A stretch of DNA of 64,000 nucleotides from Sanderia malayensis (taxonomy: Eukaryota; Cnidaria; Scyphozoa; Semaeostomeae; Pelagiidae), in NCBI GenBank assembly GCA_013076295.1, contig RQOL01000882.1, forward strand, positions 1,612,001-1,676,000. The letters are read 5' to 3'. Both the position numbers and the translations under genes were made by a program. The notes under the pieces are model-generated. The model saw only the letters and a list, made by a program, of their open reading frames with translations, made no database searches and had not been told where the DNA came from. Below are positions 9,741-22,900 of this stretch, one piece after another. The stretch's first letter is position 1. The number at the start of each line of letters is the position of its first letter.

Positions 9741-11935
9741 GTAGAAATTTCCTAAAGTGGTTTCCTAAAGTGCATTTATCACTAATAATTTTGTCAAGGG
9801 AGTTACTTTTAGCCCACCCTGTTTTGATGTGTAGATTTCCTAATTCATTGACTTGAAGCTTACTCATCTATACATAATTAACGATTCCCTCCGAAAGTCA
9901 GAAAATTTTGGATTCAAATGAAATAAGTTATGTATTTTACTTTTTTGATTTAATACTTAGTACATGTATTATACATTTGCTAAGTAATAAGTTGAATTGT
10001 TAAACAAAGTTGAGAAGTAGTTTCACACTTGTTTTGCAAGAGTTGTGCTTGTAAAAAAACAACACAACGTGTTTGTGACAGTGAATGGTTTGCGAGATGC
10101 ATATCATGGGCCTAGCCCAGCGCAGTCTGCAAGTTTGATATTCAACCATGAAGCAAGTATGAACTTGTCACTCAGTTTGATCTATTCAAGCTTCAGAATT
10201 TCCATGCAATACAAAAATCAACGAATTACCCACATCTCGAAGGAATTTGGCTTTTAGATGTGCTAAAGCGAGAAGTCAACAATGATAGTTCAGAAACTGC
10301 AATTCACGTGTGTTGTCCTTGCATCTTGGCTTAGTAGTCGATTTCTGCAATGTGTCATAGTCCGTTAAATGAAATGAACATATCACTGTAGCAAGAAATG
10401 CATTGCAGCAGCTAAAGAGCAATATCTTCACAAAGATGGATTCATTAACCTAACTAGTGGAAACTTGGATAATAATTAATCAAGAGAGAACGAAAGGGAA
10501 CAACTGGATTCATATTTCTTACAGGTGAGTGCCTTATTTACTTAATTTTTAGTTCGTGCCAGGAAAAAGTTCAAAATTTTCCTAGGCCTGTTTTAATTAC
10601 GGAGAGCTTCGGGTTAGAAGCTCCTGCACAGCAGACACACCTTCAGAACATGATACTCGCACCCAATCGTTTAAACCATGGATGGGATAAAGATAATCTA
10701 CGGTGCGAACAAGGCCCATTCTCCAGGACGCAGTACATCCTCGAGAAATTCGCCATTATTTTTCCATCTGATACGTCGAAATCCTGTATTTAAACACAGA
10801 GGGACACAAAATTCCCACCCCAAGAAATATCTGGGCCAGGGGCCTACAGCAATCCTTCACAAAATATATTGAGACTCACAGAAAAAGAAGATACCGGTAC
10901 ACATTCTGGAACAATTTTCACGGAAAGTTATTGGCCAGCTCTCCCTTCCCCTGACAATGCAATGTTGTTATAATTATGGAAAGAAGACCTCGTCATTTTT
11001 GATTCGCGAAGCGTAATCAATGAGGTTGTGTTGGGGGAAATTTCGTGTAGTCACTTTAGCCTCGTTTCCCAAAGAAAAGAAAATGTTTTCTTCTTATTTA
11101 TTGTTTATTTTCCGGAAGAACAACAGAAAATGCTTAACAAAAGGATTATGCTTACTGCTTTTGCATTGTCTACATAGTCAATAGATATAGACACAATAGA
11201 TAGAGTATTTCGATTGACTATGTCTATATCAATGCAAGCAGAAATAAGATTGGCCTCAGGGTACTGCCTCTCAAACATGCAGGACTGAAGTGATGGAGGA
11301 GGCATTCTTAAACATGGAGCCATTTGTTGCCCAAAATATGCCAAAATATAACAGTACTTGCCAATTGAGGGACATAATTCACAATTTATTCAGAACATTT
11401 CTCCTGTGCGTCTTCATAATAATATTGAGCTTCTTTTCAGCGTTGAGCAAATTTCTCGATTCCTAGCATTCCAATTGATTACCACCGCTGCGCTAAGTCC
11501 GCACAAAGTTGAGAGTACATGGGCCCTACGTCTGTTACTGTTGATGTCTGGTTCTCTCTCTGTGCTTTTGATTTCTATTTTAACTTACGAGTCTCGGTTG
11601 CACAGCGTGTTTTTGCGAATCATTTGTAGGTTTACCTATTTTCTCACATGACCTCAAAAATAACACATAAACGACACTGCTTGTTTGGGGGAGCGTAAAA
11701 ACAAGGCAGTCTCATAATCTATGAGAACCATTGTTGCATATCGTACCACAGCAAAGTACGGTAAAGTTTGTAAATGGTATTAATATTGTAGAACAAGTCA
11801 TAAACTTTCAGTATACTGAAGATAACACAATATTTTTAACATTTTAATGTTTCTTTGAGGCTTTAACTTAGAATATCTATATACTTTGACTTCAAAATAC
11901 GAGAGCTCTAGCTCTAGTTGTGGGAGTATTGTCAG
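9741..11935. other. Intergenic, no gene recognised
   Basis: 2.2 kb with short open frames only (for example 10045-10257 and 11358-11651), none with recognisable motifs or splice context. A small inverted pair lies at about 11167-11230 (acatagtcaat... and attgactatgt). Confidence 0.4.
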
Positions 11936-11996
11936 CCATTTTGTTGGAGGGTGGGTGGTTAAATATTTTTGCTTCACCCATCTGCTACACAGAGGG
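11936..11996. repeat. Dispersed repeat, copy 2
   Basis: Second copy of the repeat at 9371-9425. Confidence 0.7.
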
Positions 11997-13033
11997 AGTT
12001 TCGGCCACTCTAGCCACCAGCCTTCTGAAGGGTGAAAGGCGTCTGGAGGGTTTATCTCGCTCGCATTCTAGATTATCCTATATCGTATCTCTATTGTCTA
12101 AATACACACAGGGGCCAGTATTGGTTAATCCCATGGTTGGGAGGGAATACTCCCACTTGCGTTGGACAGGGGAGTCTCCAAGTAAAAATATCCTCAAATC
12201 AAACACTTAGTGAAATACTTGCAGTTGGTACTAGTACTCAGTAGCTAGTTATATTGGTTGTGCTTCAAAAGCAAGCATTCATAATGAAACCTGCAGAAAA
12301 TGGAGCAAAGAAACAAATTGCAGCAATAATGCTAAAAAACGCTATTTCCGATGCCACAAAATATTGAATTTTATGAGAATCTTTTTATTAAAATGTTTTG
12401 GATTTTGACCTTCGATGCCGTGGTAGTACAATTGGCATGTCTAGTTCAGATAATTTTGTGATGTTAGAGAATTCAAATCGAAGCTTGGTAAATATGTTGC
12501 TTCGTTGACACTTTATATGAGTCAAGTCAACTCTTCCTCCGTGTTTCGCAAAATTGAAATTAACGCTCTTTGGAAAGTTTAACATGAATAGAAATAGCCA
12601 TTGCTGTGTTCCTTTACATCAAGTAAAGCAAACCAGCAGGTCTCAAGAGATGCGTTGGGAGGAAATTCAATTAACAGACAGTATATTACTTTACCTAAAT
12701 TTTCCAAATTTCAAAATTGTCATTTGCATTAGTATGTCTTGCACAAGCTCAGAAGGTACCAAGAACATATACTGATAAAGATGCAAATTAATGAACAAAC
12801 AAATGTATCAGTAAATAACCAGATCAATTTTAATGCCTATGAAACAAGCTAATACTATGAGGAAAATTGCATTGACAATTGCATAGTATTAAAATAGGGT
12901 GGAAGTTGTGCTATGTGTCAACATCTGAGAGGTTTGCAGTTCAAATTCATCTATCCATGTCCTAAAAGGTTCCAATCAAATCTAATCTGAAGTTTCAAAC
13001 TAAAACGAGAAGTTCGTGTTATTACAAGGATTT
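11997..13033. other. 3' flank of the large mosaic gene
   Basis: No coding signal. On the minus strand an AATAAA lies at 12389-12384, about 650 nt past the stop codon of the mosaic gene, and is a candidate polyadenylation signal. Confidence 0.35.
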
Positions 13034-13973
13034 TCACTGGCGTTTAATGGCGCCAACACAGTATATGTCTTCTTGAAAGCGGAAAAACTTCGTCGACAAT
13101 CCAAAACCAGTTGTACAAGCTAAGTCTTTGCGCATTCCTGTAGACATTAATGGATGTTCCCAAAGTTGGTAATCTGCATTTGTTATCCAGGTACAGTATC
13201 GGAAGTTTATATTCGATTCTCTTAATTCTTTTCGGACGCTCTTTATATCAAGATTTGAATACATGAAGCATCGAAGATCTAATTTATCAAATTTTGCTCG
13301 CACTGCTTTCCGCCCTTCATTTATCAACTTTTCCGAAGAGGAATCCTCTAGCCACGCAATGTATGCATGACTATTCTTATATTTCACATAAATGGCCGAC
13401 CGCCTAACTGAATAAAAGCTACCCTGCTGGATGCAAAGCACAGACCACATATAGTGAGGATATCCCCGAAATGAGCTGCTCAGATAATTGTAGAGCTCTT
13501 TAGCTTTGCAACGGCCACTATTTTGTATAAATGTCAGTATTTCTTTCTTGAATTTTTCACGATTAGGGACTGTGCGACGGTTGCAGCGAGGGCCATGATA
13601 CTCGCTTGTACATCTACAAGTGAAGCCTTTATTATTTGCATTATTATTACATGTAGCACCATTCTGGCAAGGGATTGCATTACATGGTTTTGGTTTGCAT
13701 GTTGGAGGTGTCGCAGGTTGCCAATTGCCATTCTTACATGTCATCTTCTCATTACCATCCAACCAATGATCATTATCGCATGAAAATGTATAGCGAGAAT
13801 TCTGCACTGGAGTTCCTTCTGGACTTTTGTTTGCTTTTCCATTTGTTGGTGATTGTATTTCAATACAATTCATAGGTGTGCATGATGATTTCGGGGTGAC
13901 CGGCTGCATGGTACCATTTGAACATGTTAATTGATCAGGACCAGACAATTCATATCCTTCAATACAGCTCACG
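13034..13973 (-). CDS. Mosaic gene last exon: CCP3 end, CCP4, EGF, unknown C-terminal domain
   Basis: A 940-nt terminal exon with one base completing the split codon. Acceptor is ttactttgtag. CCP3 finishes with VSCIEGYELSG, LTCSNG and KSSC; CCP4 is MNCIEIQSPTNGK, YTFSCDNDHW, MTCKNGNWQP, TC. An EGF-like domain follows (IPCQNGATCNN, GFTCRCTSEYHGPRC; six cysteines). The last ~175 residues are a domain I do not recognise, with six cysteines, beginning REKFKKEILTFIQNSG and ending YCVGAIKRQ; it is mixed alpha/beta in appearance and has no transmembrane segment, so the protein is predicted to be secreted or peripherally bound. Confidence 0.85.
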
Positions 13974-16900
13974 CTACAAAGTAACAAATAATTTTTATGT
14001 AGGCCATAAAAATCCAGGGGGTTTGAGAAGATGTGGGAAAGTTCATGTATCCGCAAATATTATTGTTTTGAAAGTACACTTAGTGAGCATAAGCTACGCA
14101 CCACCCGATGAAAAATGGCGTCTAAAAATGGCCCGAGGCCTAAGCAAGAAAATTTACATAGCAATATGTAAATACCAAATGGGTTTCAATAGCGAATTTC
14201 TTCAGCAGAAATATACTCAGAATTTCATAAATTTTCAAGTGAAAACATAACTTAAACTATATCATATTGTTTTGTAATAATATTTAAAGAAAACTGCGAA
14301 GGTGTCTCTTAAAAAATTTTCACAAAAATTTATCGAAGTGGAGTAAATAAAACGCCAATAACTATAATTTCTTTCACTGAAAGCCACACAAATTCTCTCT
14401 CATTTAAAAGAGAATGTTTTGAAATTTTGAAAAATGTAAATATTTTTCATGTAATTGTCTTGACCTTATATAATTTTCAGTTTCAGTCTTTGTTTACCAT
14501 TAGGGAAGCACATGTTTTGTTTTTCAAATTTCAGAGTGGGTTTTAAAAAATAAAATTGTTGTTAACTTCAGAATGTATGAAGCCCTTGAAAATTATATCA
14601 AATTATAGTATTTGAAGCAAATAATAGGAATATCCATGTCGGACTTTTATGACGCTTAACCTTCTTGTTTTTCACTCTGAAAAAAAATTACGGAAAAATA
14701 GGTTTTGTAAAATCACACTCCTAAAATGATGAACAAAGACTGAAACTGAAAATTATAAAAGGTCAAGACAGTTACATGAAAAATATTTACATTTTTCAAA
14801 ATTTCAAAACATTCTCTTTTAAATGAGAGAGAATTTGCGTTGCTTTGAGTGAAAGAAATTATAATTATTGGAGTTTTAATTACTCCACTTCGATAAATTT
14901 TTGTGAAAATTTTTTAAGAGACACCTTCGCAGTTTTCTTTCAATATTATTACAAAACAATATGATATAGTTTAAATTATCTTTTCACTTGAATATTTATG
15001 AAATTCTGAGTATATTTCTGCTGAAGAAATTCGCTATTGAAATCCGTTTGTTATTGATATATTGTTGTGTAAATTTTCTTGCTCAGGCCTCGGGCCACTT
15101 TTAGACGCCATTTTTTATCTGGTGGTGCGTAACTTATGCTCACTAGGTGTAATTACATTATCAGTTGCAGGAAAATCGAGATTATCAATAACGCAGGAAG
15201 CTTATTGAGAGTTTTAGCAGAGAATTTTATTTTTTGCATTTGCAAACATTAGAATAAACAAGAATGTTTACAAAGGAATGCTTTCATTTACAAAGATCAT
15301 CTTTCGATATGTAAAAAATTATAGGTGTGCAAGCTATTAGGTTGAATTATGTTGTAAGAAAGATAGATAACTTTGGATATTTTAGCTCCAATAGTAGCTA
15401 ACAGAAGCAGTATATTTCAATGAATTATACCACTAAAAATATACTGCTAGTAGCAATATAATTAGAAGGAGATAAATGTAATGGATTTTTTGAAATTTAC
15501 TGAGTAACTTTTACTTTGCTTTCCATCCATGCTTCACTGTATATGATCCATCACTAGCAACACTTGTTCGCTTTCCTGATACTTGTAGCTTCTTTGTCAA
15601 TTTTCCTTTGCAATCTCGATATGGCAGACATCTTGGCAATTGCTCCATTATTTCGGTAATCCATTTCCCGTCAGAACAAATGATGGTGACAATGTCTATT
15701 TTATTTTCAAACTCGTGATTTTCTTTACAGCTCACTCTCAGTTGATCACCAGCAATGTATTTGTCTTTCACTCTGTCAACAGCATATAAATTATGTTTTG
15801 CAGAAAGGATATCTTTACTGCACTCGGCAGGCATGCATGTTGCCATCTTTGAGCAAATTGAATGTGACCATTCTATACAAGGTTGTGTAGAATTACATCT
15901 TATAGTCACTTCTTTCCCAATCTGTAAAAAGGTTGATATATATGTACACTTGTGAGCAAAAGTATTGCACCACCTGATAAAAAGTGGCGTCTAGAAGTCT
16001 TTAAGTCTTTGTTTACAACTTGGGAAGCACATGTTTTGTTTCTCAAATTTCAGAATCGGTTTTGAAAAATATAATTTTCGTTCACTTCAGAAAATATTAA
16101 GCCTTTAAAAATTATATCAAATTGTATTATTTGAAACAAATTATAGGAATATTCATGTCAGATTTTTTCTTATGGCGTTTAACCTTCCCTTTTTTCTTTA
16201 CTCTGAAAAACATTATGGAACAATCGGTTCGGTTTTGTCCAATCACGTTCCTTAAATGCTAAACAAAGACTTAAGCCTTGGATTCTAAAAGATCAAGATA
16301 GTTATAAATGAAAATTTTTACACTTTTCAAAATTTGAAAACATTCTCTTTAATGAGAGAGAATTTGCATGTGTTTGAGTAAAGAAATTATAACTATTTGC
16401 GTTTTATTTACTCAACTTCGATAAATTTTTGTGAACATTTTTTAAGGGACATCTTCGCAATTTTCTTTTAATATTATTGTAAAACAATATGATATAGTTT
16501 AAATGATGTTTTCGTTTGAAAATTTATGAAATTTTGAGTTTATTTCTGTTAAAGAATTTCGCTATTGAAACCCGTTTGGTAGCTTTATATTGTTATTTAT
16601 ATTTTCTTGCTCAGGCCTAGGGCCACTAGACGCCATTTTTTTTCACGTGGTGCAATATTTTTGCTCACTACTCTTAGGTGCCTAATTGCCGTCCCCCCCC
16701 GCTAATTAATTTTTGAAAATTTTTCCAACCCCCCCGCTCTTATTAGGACCCCCCGCTTATTAAATTTTTCAACTTCGCGTAAGTGACGCGTATTGAAAAT
16801 TCACATCAGAGTATTCAAAATCACAAAATAAATAGATAACAGTCTTGCATAGACAAAATATAATAAAAATTGAGTCTGGGGAAGGAGAACAACTTTGAAA

Positions 16901-19900
16901 TAAATTCAACAAATATCCAACCCCCCCGCTAATTGGGACCCCCCCGGCAATTAATTTTCAACAAAAAATCCAACCCCCCCGCTAATTGGGACCCCCCGGC
17001 AATTAGGCACCTAAGAGTAAGTGTATAAAAGTACGTCAATAATTTCCCAAGGCTGCACTGAGAGTGTAAGACAAACCACGTCTAGGAACTAATTGTGGAT
17101 GCTTTATTTTGAATAGAGTGAAGCAACCCTTCCTCTAAAATTGGCAAACCTCTGCTTAATTATTTTAACGCTGAGAAAAGCATTGCTTCCAGAGATTCAA
17201 ATTTAGCGATCTGAGACAAGAACAAGATAGAAGTATTTAATTCTAAACAAATTTGATTTACCTTTTTCTTCCCTTCACCACTATTTGCAAACATCCGATA
17301 TCCGTGATTGCAAGCGAGAGTCGCATATTCTTTACCATCAATAATTCTCTCGAATATGATGTTTCCATTGTCAGGTGGAGCTAATTCTTTGCAAAGGTTC
17401 TCTGTGGTCACATCGATTGTTGCAGCTTGCCGGCTTTTTTCTCCTCCGATCATTGAAAACACGCGAACACTGTAAGCTGTGCCATGCAACAATCCTTCAA
17501 GCGTGCAAGAATTCTTTGCTTCCTTTGTCTTCAAACGAATCTTCTTCTTCGATACTTTTTCTTTAGCAACACATTTATATTGATAATACTTTACATTTGG
17601 ATCTGTAAGGTTAGAAGGTGGTCTCCATGCAACAGTTAAACTAACTGAACTTACTTCCATGACTTCGATGCTAATAGGTTTATTTGGCAATGTCCTGATG
17701 GTAACTGGTGACGTCATAGCTAGAACGTTGTTACATCTGTGATAAGACATTGTGATTGCAACCACAACGCCTCCCAGGATATTGGAGTGCAATTTTATTG
17801 CTGAGGAGTTAACAATCATGTCACTAGATAGCCTCTTTGTTGAGTAATACTGATTTTCGCTCACATAGTTTAAACGCACATCGTATTCATTGTCTTGAAC
17901 ATACTGGATCATGTCGCCAACCTTGACAAAGACTGCATTAGAACTGTAATTGAGAACAGTGACGAGAGCATTCGTTGAAAAATATGACACCCATTCATCG
18001 ACAGATGTCTTTATTTTCAGATTCATCAATGGATCATGCATTCGCAACTGATCATTTTCGTCGTAATACTGTAGCATCATATGTTGAAATGTTTTATTTT
18101 TATACCATTCTTTCATTGCCACAGTGAGAAGATTGTCGTCAGCTTTCATCATAGTAATAAATAGATCATCATTGTATGAATACTGACATGGCTTTTCTGA
18201 TATTTTACCAGCAAGGATCGTGTCCATTTTATTATCAGAAGCAAAGTTATTAATGCTTTTCCAACCGCTTGCTTCAGTAAGATTATATATGTCTTCGTCA
18301 AGCCCTCCAACCAATATGTCATACCCTGTTTTTGTTATCAATACATCCTTTCCTTCATTACCACTTAAGATGTTATTCCTTCCATTTCCCACAATCACAT
18401 CTCCAAACATAGATCCATGCACCATTTCGATCGATGTATACGAATCCCCTTCCGCGTCACCATTTTTACCTTTACCGGCTTTAACTTTAAGCACTCCACT
18501 TGCAGTTGTTATCGAAGTCTCTTTATCACTTTCAGTGGATTGTATGCTCACAATGACTCCCTTTCGGTTGATAACATCACCAATTAGAATAACGGAATCT
18601 AATCCATCTCCGCCGTCAATGACATCAGCACCAGAGCCACCAGATAGAACATCATTTCCTTCTCCACCAAAAAGATTATCATCGCCATCGCCTCCAAAAA
18701 TTACATCATCACCACCGTATCCAGCAAGTATGTCGTTTCCTCTACTTCCCTCGATCTGTTCGCTTGTTTGTCCACCATTGATAATGTCATTTTTGACCCC
18801 TCCTACAAGTCGTTTTGTGTGTGAGTTTCCATAGATAATGTTACTCTGTTTTTGAGATCCGTAAATAACGCTGGCTGTTGGAAATAGCTTCGATGCGTTT
18901 AAGTTATGAGTAAATGGTGAATGACTATAGTCCACTATCAAAGCTTTCTTGAATGGATAATGAGGTAACAGTCTAAATGTTATCTTGTCAGCACTTTGGA
19001 AAACGATATGTTGGTAATCCTTGTCAGCAAAGAAGTTCTTTATTTTCAGATTCACAAGGTTTTGGTCAGATGTAGACTTCACAATAATGTCTTTTGTATC
19101 TTTCACAATATCTACCTCGATGTAGACAAATTCGACACTGAGTAGAACAACATCAATAATTGAATCTTTGGCATAATTATTTATCTCATTATATTCTCCA
19201 TAATTTGCCCCAATGACATAAGTGTCTGAGCCATTACCGCCTTCCAGATATTGAGCACCAAATGGATTGCCAGGTCCGGGATCCAGATAGTTATTTAAGC
19301 CATTTCCAGTAATGTTATAGCTGCATTTGTTGCTTTTTGCTGTAAATTTTGAAACTCCCAAGTACTTTTTTTGTGATAAATCGTATCTTTTTGAGCCATA
19401 ACTGCAACCTCCATCTTCTAATGAGATTTCAACAGCAACTGCTTGCAGTTTCCTTTTCGCTTGTTTGCCATTGTAAATTTCTGGCAACAATGCAGAATAT
19501 CCATTTGATGTGCGCAAAGATGCGTGTCTGTACGTTTTGTTTTGAAACCAATTGAGTAACGTAAATACTTTGCCAACATTTTTTACATATACTTCCAAGC
19601 TTTGATTTGTTGGCTCATAGCCTAATTCAATATCTTCAAAATCTTGATCAATATAGATGATATCATTATCCAAATGGACATCATAGTTGTCTATGACGGT
19701 ATTTAGGCAGCTTTCTGCAATTTTATACGCATCACTGCCTCCGTTGCCTCTGATGAAGTCACCTCCGTGTGAACTTATAAAGTTTGCTGCGTCATTTCCT
19801 ATTAAATAATCATGCAAAATCGAGTCGACGATTGTTTGAACTCTGGAAAGTTTTTCAGGGATATCCTCCCTATTTAAGTCACATTTAATTGCTTTTGCTG

Positions 19901-22900
19901 ACAAGCTAAAATCCAACATGAATGGCCTTTTTGTAAGATTATGTCGCTGACCGATTACGTTGAATGCAACATCGTCTTGTGATATGAATGTCATGTGCCT
20001 GTACTTTTCACTTTTGAACCAATTTTGTATGAAAATACACGATGTGGGATCGACTGCAATGAATGGTAAGAAATATTTAGCGGGTGAATAATGATTAATA
20101 GCCATAGTCATTAAATGCACAATTTGTTTATATACTTACCAAGGCCTTTTTCGTCGTCCTCTGCCTCAGGATTAATTGAGACCTTCAGATCCATCAGCTT
20201 ACTGTGTTTTTGTCTGGGCTTTCGTTCGCATGATTTTATGTAACTTTGTTTACTCGCTGCAACTGCATCCCAACTTGCGCTCATGTGGATATCCTTATAT
20301 TTAACTGGAATAAATAGTTTGTCCATATCCTCATCTTTTGCAAAGTTGTTGATATGATCGCATCCTCCTTTAGGTTTTATCATGTACATGTCTTCTCCTT
20401 CACCTCCAATCAAAATATTATCTCCAGGGCCCGCATTTATGAAGTTTGATTGCCCATTGCCAATAATTGTGTCATCTTTCATCCCTCCTGTTATTGTAAC
20501 AACTTCTGTGTAAGGTTGTTTATTCAAAATCAAACATTGATTTGTGCTACTTTTGCTTCTGTCAACTGATAGGGGAACACAATCGACAAGATATCTGCCA
20601 TTTTTGAACCCCAGGTCCTCTACTTTCAATTGAACACCGTCCCGTGTTAGAAGTACAATGTGGCGTTGAAAGTCGTGTGAAACAGGATAAAACCAATTCT
20701 TCAACTGAACAAAATGGGTTCCACAATATTGTATCAAGAGGTCATAGTTCTTCCTTCCGCACATTACATGGTCGTGTGTTACATTCAGCCACAGTGTGTC
20801 ACTCAGTTTATCATAAGCGAAATTGTCAATTATTGTATTTCCACCATGTGATCCAAGGTAATAAAGATCGTGTCCCATTCCTCCCACAACTCGAGAACTT
20901 TGAGGTCCTAGGAAAAAACTGTCATTTCCTTCCATTCCTTTCAAGATGTAAAAATAATTCTTTAGTCTCAAGTCGACAGTCCCTGTTGCATCTGGATCTT
21001 TGCATTCATCGGCCAAAACTTTGCTATAATTTCCTTGAAATGCTATGAATTCATTATTTTTCCTGTTTCCTGTATAACTTCCATAAAGAGAGTTTTTATC
21101 GTCTAGAAATTTGTCTATGACATCTTCACTGTCTACAGTTATAAATCTCCATAGTTTTGCATCTTGTGTTTTCCACTCTAAGGTCGGTTGTTGGCCTATT
21201 CCTAAAATGATATCTTTTAAACCAGGGCATTTAAACGGTTTTGTCACAGTTTTATACCTGTCTCTTCCGGTGGGAATCCCCGATATTGTTACCGTAAATG
21301 AGTCGTCATCATTAAGTTTGAATTTCAATGCTCCTCCGTAGGACGAAAACTCGCCACTTGTGAAATCAATGTTTGTGCAGTCTGAGGATAGGTTGTAGTA
21401 TAGTTTGGCATTTGAAAATTTTGAAAGAAGTTCGTCGTCATTTTTTTTCTTTTCTTTAAGTTGCTTCAAGCCTCTTAATAAACCACCTGTTAAGAAGTCA
21501 ACAAATCCTTCTCCAAGACCCTTGAAGAATGCAAGTACTTTCTCGCCTGTGCCGTGGGCATTCTTTAGCTCAGTTGAAATATCTATGTAAAAATCATCGA
21601 CTGCCATGCGAACCAGAGATATAGCCCAAACAATAGGCTCAAATTCTGGTCCAAAGGCATCAACAATCACATTTGCAATTGTTGATCCGATGTCCAATAT
21701 CAAATGTACGCTATCCAATGCAATTTCACCCGGATCACCACCTTTTATGGCTTTGGACAAGTCCTTGATATCTTCTGCAATGAAGTATGCGTCAAACGCT
21801 AAGCCAACATAGGGGATATCGCCCATCAGTCGTTCGCTACCTTCTTCTGCTATTTTCAGCAATTTAGCAGATGCCTTTTCAGCTATTTTGGTCAATCCAA
21901 CTTTCTCAGCCCCTTTGGCCACTGCTTTGAGTAGAGCCTTTTCACTTACTTTTTCGACAATTTTGTTAATTCCAGTCAATGATCCTAATGAGTGGGAGGC
22001 TTGAATTGTTGACACAGCACCTTGTTTTATGTCACCCTTCTCGAAAGAGCCTATTGCGCTGAAAGTGCTCATCAATGTGCCGTGGATTCCAAACGCCGTG
22101 TTCACACGACCACGAACTTTTGTCACCTTGCGACGAACTTTGTTCCTTCTGGATTCTTTTGCATATCTATCCTGCTCTTTGCCGTAACTGACCGATGATA
22201 AACTCTGCACATCAACCTTTGTCTTTACTTTATATGTTTTGTCTTTATCGTGTGCATCATATAACTTATAGGTCAAGACGTCATTGTTGATTTCAATAGA
22301 GCTTTCATCCAGCTCAACATCCCTCTCTTTAAACGAGCATGTCTGTCGCTTTGAGACACACGTATTATCATCTTCGCTTTCAGGTTCTATGTCTGTTGGA
22401 TTTTTTATTTTTTTAGCCAATGTTCCTTGGTCTGTTTCAGAATTTTTTCTTTTCTTTGCACCGTTGACTTTTTTTTCTACGTCAATGGCCAATTCTTCTG
22501 CATCACTTTCGAAGTTATCTTTGTTTACCAGATCGTCCCTCACTTTTTTGCCAGCCAAACCACTACTAGACGACTCAGCCTCTTTGGTAGGTGCTGGATT
22601 GACAGATGCATCAAGTGTACCGAGTTCAAGAGTTGAAAATAATGGCATATTTTGATTAAGTGCAGCCCAACGCTTAGAAAGGACAGTTCCGCCCTCTTTC
22701 CTTCTCGGGTTATTTTTCTCAGCCCTTATTTGGGCAGGGTATCTCTCTTTGGATAATGCATCTTTCAATCGAATTACAGGATTGCCATCGCTATCTTTTA
22801 TTTCCCCGCTCACGAATCTTCTTAGTATATCCTCAAAGACACTGTTAAGAGCAAGCGTCCTTCCTGCAGACATGAAGTCCTCTCTGACTGCTCCTGGAAG

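Noticed and set aside
13523..13875. Plus-strand frames opposite the CCP/EGF exon
   Set aside because: Shadows of the minus-strand exon with hydrophobic Cys-poor translation.
18220..18834. 204-codon plus-strand open frame
   Set aside because: It is the antisense shadow of the RTX repeats: periodic Ser/Pro translation opposite the Gly/Asp codons, and no domain.
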